A DNA stretch of 6,937 nt from a bacterium MnTg04 (GTDB taxonomy: Bacteria; Pseudomonadota; Gammaproteobacteria; Steroidobacterales; MnTg04): assembly GCA_008975185.1 (NCBI GenBank), contig BFAU01000209.1, forward strand, positions 1-6,937, read 5' to 3'. Every line of letters begins with the position of its first letter. Within the stretch, counting starts at the first letter, position 1. Below, one piece after another: positions 1-4,837 of this stretch. The notes under the pieces were generated by a model that worked only from the letters and a program-made list of their open reading frames with translations, did no database searches and was not told the DNA's origin. The position numbers were made by a program, and so were the translations under genes.

Positions 1-624
1 GTCCTCGTTATGTCCGTGCTGGGGTCTATTCTGGGTGGCCTTGCGACACCGACCGAGGCGGCTTCATTCGGAGGGGTTGGCGCCATGCTGCTTGCCGTCT
101 TGCGCGGTCAGCTTTCATTCGAAGTGCTGCAGGATGTGGCGCGCACGACGACGCGCATCAGCGCAATGGTCTTTGCCATCCTGCTCGGCGCTTCACTTTT
201 CTCGCTGACGTTCCGCGGGCTGGGCGGAGATCAACTCGTGCACGCCTTCCTGACCGGATTGCCCGGCGGTTTTTTCACCACCATGCTGACCGTCATGCTG
301 GTCATGTTCGTGCTTGGGTTCGTGCTCGACTTCATCGAAATCGTTTTTATCGTCGTGCCGCTCGTGGCTCCGGCCCTGTTTCAGGCCGATATCAGCCCGG
401 TTTGGCTTGGCGTCATGATGGCCATCAATCTCCAGACCAGCTTCCTAACGCCGCCATTCGGTTGGGCATTGTTCTACATGCGCGGCGTGGCGCCGCCAGA
501 AGTGCAGACCATGAGCATCTATAAAGGCGTCATGCCCTTCGTTCTGATCCAGATCGTGGCACTGGCCATCCTGTGGAGGTTTCCGCAGATCGCCACGGTC
601 CTGCCCGATGCCTTCCTGCGCTGA
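1..624 (+). CDS. dctM: TRAP transporter large permease subunit (DctM family), 3' part
   Basis: The frame is open from the first base, so the 5' end lies outside the window; 207 C-terminal residues are visible of a protein that is usually about 430 or more residues long. This is the large membrane subunit that moves an organic acid across the inner membrane by sodium-coupled secondary transport, fed by a periplasmic binding protein. The visible part starts near the family motif GLATPTEAA. It has several hydrophobic segments (around the SAMVFAILLGASLFSLTF stretch, the LVMFVLGFVLDFIEIVFIVV stretch and the C-terminal VLIQIVALAIL stretch). It also carries NLQTSFLTPPFG followed by ALFYMRGVAP, typical of DctM proteins that partner TakP-like binding proteins. 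The matching binding-protein gene is at 2433-3533, beyond a leftward regulator unit, so the transporter is split. The small DctQ subunit is not in the window and presumably lies upstream. The gene ends 14 bases before the end of the convergent regulator gene. Family assignment is secure; the transported substrate is unknown. Confidence 0.93.
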   Translation, partial: VLVMSVLGSILGGLATPTEAASFGGVGAMLLAVLRGQLSFEVLQDVARTTTRISAMVFAILLGASLFSLTFRGLGGDQLVHAFLTGLPGGFFTTMLTVMLVMFVLGFVLDFIEIVFIVVPLVAPALFQADISPVWLGVMMAINLQTSFLTPPFGWALFYMRGVAPPEVQTMSIYKGVMPFVLIQIVALAILWRFPQIATVLPDAFLR

Positions 625-638
625 TCTGCCAGGAGCAA

Positions 639-1571
639 CTACACTTGGGTGAGCGCCTCCTCCTGACGGTTCGCGTCGTCGCGCGGCGCATCGTCGAAGT
701 CGCTTATCTGCTGTGCAAACCGGGCGATCCGCTGGGCCAGGTTGGTGAATGAATTCCTGGCAAAGGTGGCCATGAATTTGATCGGCGAAAATGCAGGCAC
801 GGCGTCGATGACCATCAGGCGGCCGGAAGACAGCTCTTTCTGAAAGCAGGTGATGGGCAGCAGCGTGACACCCAATCCGGAAGCGGCAAGCGAGGCGGCC
901 ACCCCCAAGCTCTTGCAGGTGTCAATTCGCCCGCAGCGGGCGTCACCGGAGCGAAACCAGTCCTCGATCGATCTATGGTGGAAGGATTCCTGGGACAGCG
1001 CAATGACCGGCCAATTTTGCAACTCTTGCGGGATGATCTTGCCTTCCGGTAAACCCAGGGACGGACTCGCCATCCAGACAAACTGGACGGTACCCAGGGA
1101 AATCGGATTGAATTTGTAGCCGGGGACTTCGCCAGGCGCGAGGATCAGATCGAGCTTGCCATTCTCCAACTTATCCTCAAGGTCGCGGGTTAGTGCTTCT
1201 TCCAATTCCACATGCACCTTTGGATAATGCGCATGGATCTCGCTCACCAGCCGTGGCAACCAGGTAATGGAAATAACCTCCGCGACACCAATACGCAGCG
1301 TGCCGGGCATGGTTTCCGCCGAGCCAATGCGCTCCCTCATCTCGGCTGAGATCCGTAGTAGTTGCTCAGCATATTGCATCAGTTCCCGGCCGACCTGGGT
1401 AACGCGGGCGGCGCGCCGGCTGCGATCGAAAAGCGCTACGGCGAATTCGCGCTCCAGCTCCTGAATCCGCATCGATACCGTCGACTGCGTTGAATTAAGG
1501 CGTTTAGCAGCGGCAGTAAAACTTCCGAGTTTCGCAGCCCAGTAAAACGTCTCGAGCTTCCTCAGATTCAT
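639..1571 (-). CDS. LysR-type transcriptional regulator
   Basis: A 310-residue DNA-binding activator/repressor of normal LysR length. Residues 1-60 form the winged helix-turn-helix (MNLRKLETFYWAAKLGSFTA, then AAKRLNSTQSTVSMRIQELE), followed by a linker helix to about residue 88. The periplasmic-binding-protein-like effector domain starts near TLRIGVAEV (about 91-98). The ATG at 1571 is chosen because the family always begins at this helix. An upstream in-frame ATG at 1730 would add 53 residues with no LysR character and would lie inside the neighbouring gene. The start lies 5 bases after the stop of the AhpD-like gene, so the two are very probably co-transcribed and translationally coupled. 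No strong Shine-Dalgarno stands out apart from an AAGG about 9 bases upstream. Paired T-N11-A boxes lie in the divergent region upstream of this unit and again before the reductase gene (2224-2275 and 3617-3668). The regulator therefore probably controls both transport and oxygenase genes and may repress its own unit. The inducer is unknown. Confidence 0.93.
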   Translation of the reverse strand: MNLRKLETFYWAAKLGSFTAAAKRLNSTQSTVSMRIQELEREFAVALFDRSRRAARVTQVGRELMQYAEQLLRISAEMRERIGSAETMPGTLRIGVAEVISITWLPRLVSEIHAHYPKVHVELEEALTRDLEDKLENGKLDLILAPGEVPGYKFNPISLGTVQFVWMASPSLGLPEGKIIPQELQNWPVIALSQESFHHRSIEDWFRSGDARCGRIDTCKSLGVAASLAASGLGVTLLPITCFQKELSSGRLMVIDAVPAFSPIKFMATFARNSFTNLAQRIARFAQQISDFDDAPRDDANRQEEALTQV

Positions 1572-1576
1572 TGGGG

Positions 1577-2164
1577 TCAACCTTGGTTGTAATCTGCGTC
1601 CCGTAGCGCCATGCCGCTCGCGCTCATCTGCGCGACCACATCTTCTTCGATGCCGATCTGGAGGGCTTGATTGAATTTGTTGAATAGGCCGCAAAGGACG
1701 ATGCGCACTGTCAATTCCACGATTTCGCAATCATTGAAATGCTCGCGCAGCTGTGCAAATACCTGGTTGCGAATGCCCCAGGCGCGCTCGGTGACAAGGC
1801 GTGCATAATCACGGACGAGCAACTCTTTTTCATCCAGACCCGCGGGCACCGGATCAAGAATTCCCGCTACCGTCTCCGTGGACAGACCATGTCTGATCAA
1901 GGCCGTCCCGTGGTGGCCAACGCAATAAGCGCAGGAGTTCACGTGGCTGGTCGTTACGACGGCGATTTCCACGAGACGTTGGGGCAGCGTGCTGTCGCGT
2001 CGTAGCGCGTCGACCAGACCGTACAAATGCTCGAAGGCGGGGGGCGAATGCGCGAGCACGTTCGCTTGGTTGGTGAAGTCGCCGTACTCTTGGGTAAAAC
2101 GCTTATAGAGGGGGCGGAGGTCCGCCGGAAGTGCTTCTTGGTTGAACTCCTCAACGCGCGACAT
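1577..2164 (-). CDS. AhpD-like / carboxymuconolactone decarboxylase family protein
   Basis: A 195-residue soluble, mostly helical protein. It has the complete AhpD-type motif E66-x11-C78-x2-C81-x3-H85 (HVNSCAYCVGHHG), which in alkylhydroperoxidases forms the redox-active disulfide and proton relay. True gamma-carboxymuconolactone decarboxylases lack this CxxC, so a peroxidase or thiol-redox role is more likely than decarboxylation. The length matches the longer 'peroxidase-related' members of the family rather than the roughly 175-residue AhpD. The ATG at 2164 is the only credible start, since an in-frame TAA lies a few codons upstream. A possible AAAGGA lies 11 bases before it. The gene heads a leftward unit with the LysR gene 5 bases downstream, and it diverges from the binding-protein gene. 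In this setting it could detoxify peroxide leaking from the oxygenase, or act on a pathway intermediate. Both are inference; the fold and active-site motif are what the sequence shows. Confidence 0.87.
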   Translation of the reverse strand: MSRVEEFNQEALPADLRPLYKRFTQEYGDFTNQANVLAHSPPAFEHLYGLVDALRRDSTLPQRLVEIAVVTTSHVNSCAYCVGHHGTALIRHGLSTETVAGILDPVPAGLDEKELLVRDYARLVTERAWGIRNQVFAQLREHFNDCEIVELTVRIVLCGLFNKFNQALQIGIEEDVVAQMSASGMALRDADYNQG

Positions 2165-2223
2165 TCCTAACCAATTCCTTTAGCCTGATGATCGGACTCT
2201 TGCGACGAACCTGATAGCCCAAC

Positions 2224-2275
2224 TTATCAAAAAACTTGAACATAAATAACCAAAAAATATCGATTGTGCTGATGA
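2224..2275 (+). promoter_or_regulatory. Paired LysR-type operator upstream of the TRAP binding-protein gene (copy A)
   Basis: Two T-N11-A boxes lie at 2227-2239 (TCAAAAAACTTGA, dyad arms TCAA/TTGA) and 2260-2272 (TCGATTGTGCTGA), with starts 33 bases apart. The same pair at the same spacing occurs at 3617-3668 before the reductase gene. Over 52 aligned bases, 33 agree: 13 of the first 16, 15 of the last 18, but only 5 of 18 in the spacer. Conservation limited to the two boxes argues for protein binding. Relative to a possible -10 at 2288-2293, the first box is centred near -67 and the second near -34, as LysR recognition and activation sites usually are. The element lies in an AT-rich stretch unlike its surroundings. 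It also lies where the promoter of the divergent AhpD-lysR unit must be, so autorepression is plausible. Confidence 0.72.
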
Positions 2276-2287
2276 TCCGCGCCATCA

Positions 2288-2293
2288 GATACT
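2288..2293 (+). promoter_or_regulatory. Candidate -10 element for the TRAP binding-protein gene
   Basis: GATACT matches four of six positions of TATAAT. It lies 15 bases after the second LysR box, and a very similar GATAGT lies 17 bases after the corresponding box of copy B. No good -35 hexamer is present, as expected for an activator-dependent promoter. Transcription would start near 2300, leaving a leader of about 130 bases before the ATG at 2433. Confidence 0.35.
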
Positions 2294-2300
2294 AGGTGCG

Positions 2301-2320
2301 GCCAAGTGTCGCAACTTGGC
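2301..2320. promoter_or_regulatory. Perfect 20-base inverted repeat at the predicted transcript start
   Basis: Seven-base arms GCCAAGT (2301-2307) and ACTTGGC (2314-2320) flank the six-base spacer GTCGCA. The even-length symmetry is not that of the T-N11-A boxes, so this is probably not another LysR site. Its position at or just after the predicted start suggests either a repressor operator or a hairpin at the 5' end of the binding-protein mRNA. No counterpart is seen before the reductase gene. The rest of the leader to 2432 shows only the ribosome binding site. Confidence 0.5.
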
Positions 2321-2418
2321 TGATCACAAATCGCTACGAGCGGCTTGAATGCGGCCGAGAGAACAACCAGTCAGCGGCCGGCAGTCGGATGTCCTCTGAC
2401 AGTTGGTTTATGGCCGAA

Positions 2419-2425
2419 CGGAGGA
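2419..2425 (+). promoter_or_regulatory. Ribosome binding site that fixes the binding-protein start
   Basis: CGGAGGA ends 7 bases before the ATG at 2433. It favours this ATG over the in-frame ATG at 2403, which has no such site and would put ten residues ahead of the twin-arginine signal. Confidence 0.8.
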
Positions 2426-2432
2426 TGCAGCA

Positions 2433-3533
2433 ATGAAACGCAGAACTTTTCTGAAAGGGACAACAGCAGCTGGAGTCGTTGCGACTGCGGCTTCGACGTT
2501 TCCCACGCCCGCCCTGTCGCAGAACAGACGGAAGTGGCGCCTGGTCACCACCTGGCCCAAGAACCTGCCGGGTCTCGGTACGGGCGCACAGTATTTTGCC
2601 GACGCGATCACCAAGTGTTCCGGCGGTCGGCTCAGCGTCCAACTGCATGCCTCAGGTGAGATCGTGCCGGCGTTCGAATCGATTGATGCGGTCGGGTCCG
2701 GCACAGTCGAAATGGGCCATGGCGCTCCCTATTACTGGAAGGGCAAGGCACCGGCCAGCCAGTTCGTCAGCAATTTCCCATTCGGTCTTACCGCGCAGGA
2801 ATACAACGGCTGGTACCACTTTGGCGGAGGCGCGGCCCTTTGCGACGAGGTCTATGAGGGGCTCGGCTGCAAGTTCCTTGTCTGCGGCAATACGGGCGTG
2901 CAGCACCCGGGCTGGTCGAGAAAGGAAATCAACACGCTAGCAGATTTCAAGGGCCTGAAAATGCGCATGCCGGGTATCGGCGCGGAGGTGATGAGGCGGA
3001 TCGGTGCGACGGTCGTCAACCTGCCGGGCAGTGAAGTCGCTGCCGCACTCGCCTCGGGCACCATCGACTGGGTGGAATGGAACAACCCGTACGGCGAGGC
3101 GTCCATGGGCTTCTGGCGGCACGCCAAATATTACTATATTCCTGGCTGGCACGAAAGCGGCACGGTTCTGGAGACCTTCATCAACCGGAAGGCCTGGGAC
3201 GGGCTGGAAGACGATCTCAAGGCTATCGTCACGAACTGCGCTTACGCGACCAACGTCGTCATGCTCAGTGAATTTCAGGCCCGGTCAGGTCCGGTGCTTC
3301 AGCAATTCATAAATAAGCACGGTGTACAGGTTCGACGCCTCAGCGATGAGCAGCTTGTTACAATCGGCGAAGTTTGTGGCGAAGTCATCTCTGAATTTGT
3401 GGCCGCCGACCCGCTAACCAAAAAGGTCTTCGAAAGCATGAACAAATTCCGCACCGAGCAGATCGCTTACAGCGGTACGACGGAGCAGGATTTCTTTCGC
3501 GCCCGCAGCCTTAAGTACAAGTGGCCGGCGTAA
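2433..3533 (+). CDS. dctP: TRAP transporter solute-binding protein, TakP-like, Tat-exported
   Basis: A 366-residue periplasmic receptor that captures an organic acid and hands it to the DctQM membrane subunits. The N-terminus MKRRTFLKG is a clear twin-arginine (Tat) signal, followed by a small hydrophobic stretch and a probable cleavage site around residues 27-31 (PALSQN), so the protein is likely exported folded. The mature part begins WRLVTTWPKN and runs as a DctP-type domain to the end. Motifs shared with TakP-type 2-oxo-acid receptors include NTGVQHPGW (Q157), GLKMRMPG with R178 (the family's carboxylate-binding arginine), VEWNNPY (E215, W216) and YYYIPGW (about 233-239). From memory of TakP, Q157, E215 and W216 correspond to residues around a bound cation beside the substrate. 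The start is set by a strong ribosome site. Paired LysR boxes lie upstream, so induction by substrate is likely. The partner permease is probably the gene at 1-624. The ligand is unknown: 2-oxo acid, aromatic or other carboxylate. Confidence 0.92.
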   Translation: MKRRTFLKGTTAAGVVATAASTFPTPALSQNRRKWRLVTTWPKNLPGLGTGAQYFADAITKCSGGRLSVQLHASGEIVPAFESIDAVGSGTVEMGHGAPYYWKGKAPASQFVSNFPFGLTAQEYNGWYHFGGGAALCDEVYEGLGCKFLVCGNTGVQHPGWSRKEINTLADFKGLKMRMPGIGAEVMRRIGATVVNLPGSEVAAALASGTIDWVEWNNPYGEASMGFWRHAKYYYIPGWHESGTVLETFINRKAWDGLEDDLKAIVTNCAYATNVVMLSEFQARSGPVLQQFINKHGVQVRRLSDEQLVTIGEVCGEVISEFVAADPLTKKVFESMNKFRTEQIAYSGTTEQDFFRARSLKYKWPA

Positions 3534-3545
3534 GGCGCTGGCCAC

Positions 3546-3598
3546 TCGGAGGGGCTAGTCCGGCGGGCGCAGAGCCCGTGCTGTTCTGGCTTCTCCGA
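3546..3598 (+). terminator. Weak hairpin region after the binding-protein gene
   Basis: An outer stem TCGGAG/CTCCGA (3546-3551 with 3593-3598) encloses an inner stem CGGGC/GCCCG (3564-3568 with 3574-3578). It begins 12 bases after the stop codon. No T-tract follows, so a classical intrinsic terminator is doubtful; it could stabilise the mRNA end or attenuate read-through into the reductase genes. Confidence 0.25.
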
Positions 3599-3608
3599 AG
3601 GTTGCCGA

Positions 3609-3626
3609 TTATTGAATCATCAATAA
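3609..3626. repeat. Perfect inverted repeat overlapping the reductase operator
   Basis: Arms TTATTGA (3609-3615) and TCAATAA (3620-3626) flank ATCA. The right arm is also the left half of the first LysR box of copy B, so three alternating half-sites (ATTGA, TCAAT, ATTGA) follow one another. This could allow a second binding register or an extra regulator contact; copy A has no equivalent extension. Confidence 0.45.
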
Positions 3627-3668
3627 AATTGATGAAAATGCTGGGAATTTTATCACTTGTGTTGATGA
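3617..3668 (+). promoter_or_regulatory. Paired LysR-type operator upstream of the reductase-oxygenase genes (copy B)
   Basis: Box 1 is TCAATAAAATTGA (3620-3632), the core of a perfect 19-base dyad with arms TCATCAAT and ATTGATGA (3617-3624, 3628-3635). Box 2 is TCACTTGTGTTGA (3653-3665). Their starts are 33 bases apart, exactly as in copy A at 2224-2275, with 11 of 13 and 10 of 13 bases shared with the matching boxes there. Box 1 has the better symmetry in both copies, as expected for a high-affinity recognition site, while box 2 is degenerate, as activation sites usually are. With a candidate -10 at 3683-3688, box 1 is centred near -69 and box 2 near -36. Confidence 0.75.
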
Positions 3669-3688
3669 AACGATGTCCTCAAGATAGT
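3662..3688 (+). promoter_or_regulatory. Candidate promoter of the reductase-oxygenase-CoA-transferase unit
   Basis: TTGATG (3662-3667) overlaps LysR box 2 and could serve as a poor -35, with GATAGT (3683-3688) as the -10 after a short 15-base spacer. Sub-optimal spacing fits a promoter that needs an activator. Transcription would start near 3695, giving a leader of about 85 bases before the GTG at 3780. Confidence 0.35.
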
Positions 3689-3763
3689 CCGCAGTATCAA
3701 TCCGGTCGCTGGTGAGAATTGAGCTGTTCGAAATGTTAGGCACGCCAATCGCAGCGGCGAAAA

Positions 3764-3770
3764 AAGGTGA
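3764..3770 (+). promoter_or_regulatory. Ribosome binding site that supports the GTG start of the reductase
   Basis: AAGGTGA lies 9 bases before GTG 3780. A TTG at 3783 is the only close alternative and is spaced less well; the choice changes the protein by one residue. Confidence 0.55.
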
Positions 3771-3779
3771 ACGCAATCC

Positions 3780-4772
3780 GTGTTGAACGGTACGGAATAT
3801 CGGGCCCGCCTGTCCGGGTTTGCCGCAAAGGTTAACAAGATCGCCAAGGAAGCCGAGGGCATTCTAAGCTTCGAACTGGTCGATCCTGATGGCGCTGATC
3901 TGCCGCCGTTCAGCGCAGGTGCGCATATTTACGTCCAAATTGATGACGACCTGTCGCGACAATATTCACTTTGCAATGATCCCTGCGAGACCCATCGCTA
4001 TGTGATTGCCGTGTTGAAGGAAAACGAAGGTCGCGGCGGCTCAAAAGCGATGCATGAATCCGTCAAGGAAGGGCAACTGATTTCGATTTCGGGCCCAACC
4101 AACCATTTTGCACTTGCCGGGCGCGAGGCCAAGTTCCATCTGCTTCTTGCCGGGGGGATCGGCGTGACGCCGATGATGGCGATGATCGAGGAACTGGAGC
4201 GGGCGGAAAAGCCCTATCAGCTTCACTATTGCACGCGCTCTCCGGAAAAGATGGCGTTCCTCGATCGGCTGCAGCCGCTGATTGAGGCTAACAAGGCCGT
4301 GCTCCACCACGACGGCGGAGACCCGGCGAGGGGGCTGGACATTCCCGGCTTGCTCACCGAATACAAAGTCGGTACGCACGTCTATGTCTGCGGCCCGAGC
4401 GGTTTTATGAGCGCGGTCAATGCCTCTGTCGGTGCGTGGCCGCCGCATGCCGTCCACCAGGAATATTTCAGCGCGCGCGAGCTCACCGAAGAAGAAAAGG
4501 CGTGGGACGCCAAGGCGTTCAATGTGAAGCTGGCGAGCACGGGGAACGTCATCGAGGTGCCGGCCGGTAAGAGCATTGTTGCGGCACTGCGCGAGCACGG
4601 CATCGATGTCCAGACCGACTGTGAGCAAGGATACTGCGGCACCTGCTTGACGCGCTTCATCGAGGGCGAACCGGTCCACCGCGATACGGTGCTCGATGAA
4701 AGCGATCGAGAAAATTACGTGATGGTTTGTTGCGCCCGGGCGAAGAGCGACACGCTCGTGCTCGATCTATGA
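3780..4772 (+). CDS. Rieske oxygenase reductase: flavin, NAD and [2Fe-2S] ferredoxin domains (PDR/VanB type)
   Basis: A 330-residue cytoplasmic electron-transfer protein that takes electrons from NAD(P)H through a flavin to its own plant-type [2Fe-2S] cluster and on to the Rieske oxygenase encoded next. The domain order is that of phthalate dioxygenase reductase and VanB. The flavin domain comes first (about 5-115), with RQYSLCND (60-67), the isoalloxazine/phosphate-binding region. The nucleotide domain follows (about 118-225), with LLLAGGIGVTPM (121-132) and VYVCGPSGFM (201-210). The C-terminal ferredoxin domain (about 246-330) has ligands C281-x4-C286-x2-C289 and C317. A second cysteine, C318, adjoins the last ligand; the 28-residue spacing from C289, as in PDR, favours C317. 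The RxYS-type motif and domain order suggest FMN rather than FAD. The start is GTG, preceded by AAGGTGA. It is the first gene of the oxidative unit, 65 bases before the oxygenase; VanAB-type loci more often put the oxygenase first. Confidence 0.92.
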   Translation: MLNGTEYRARLSGFAAKVNKIAKEAEGILSFELVDPDGADLPPFSAGAHIYVQIDDDLSRQYSLCNDPCETHRYVIAVLKENEGRGGSKAMHESVKEGQLISISGPTNHFALAGREAKFHLLLAGGIGVTPMMAMIEELERAEKPYQLHYCTRSPEKMAFLDRLQPLIEANKAVLHHDGGDPARGLDIPGLLTEYKVGTHVYVCGPSGFMSAVNASVGAWPPHAVHQEYFSARELTEEEKAWDAKAFNVKLASTGNVIEVPAGKSIVAALREHGIDVQTDCEQGYCGTCLTRFIEGEPVHRDTVLDESDRENYVMVCCARAKSDTLVLDL

Positions 4773-4824
4773 CAGCGTCATTGACGAGCCGGTTCCACCA
4801 CTCTGGCGCAAAGAAACAACGACT

Positions 4825-4830
4825 GGAGGA
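4825..4830 (+). promoter_or_regulatory. Ribosome binding site that fixes the oxygenase start
   Basis: GGAGGA ends 7 bases before ATG 4838. It supports this start over an in-frame ATG at 4727, which lies inside the reductase gene and would add 37 residues before the conserved N-terminus. Confidence 0.8.
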
Positions 4831-4837
4831 AAATAGC

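Noticed and set aside
630..665. CAGGAG/CTCCTG inverted repeat between the convergent permease and regulator genes
   Set aside because: The loop would be 24 bases, there is no T-tract on either side, and most of it is coding, so a bidirectional terminator cannot be claimed.
1572..1730. 53-residue N-terminal extension of the LysR protein from an ATG at 1730
   Set aside because: The extension is arginine-rich out-of-frame translation of the AhpD-like gene, and the family begins at the ATG at 1571.
2185..2277. Nine-base direct repeat CTGATGATC at 2185-2193 and 2269-2277
   Set aside because: The second copy is part of LysR box 2 and its flank; the first has no box structure around it, so a separate function is not supported.
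2410..2436. Eight-codon leader (MAERRMQQ) whose TGA overlaps the binding-protein ATG as ATGA
   Set aside because: The overlap suits translational coupling, but the leader ATG has no ribosome site and the peptide has no attenuator-like codon run; probably chance.
3521..3715. 64-codon open frame spanning the end of the binding-protein gene and the following gap
   Set aside because: It has no ribosome site, overlaps the binding-protein stop and runs through the operator region; the hydrophobic look comes from AT-rich regulatory DNA.
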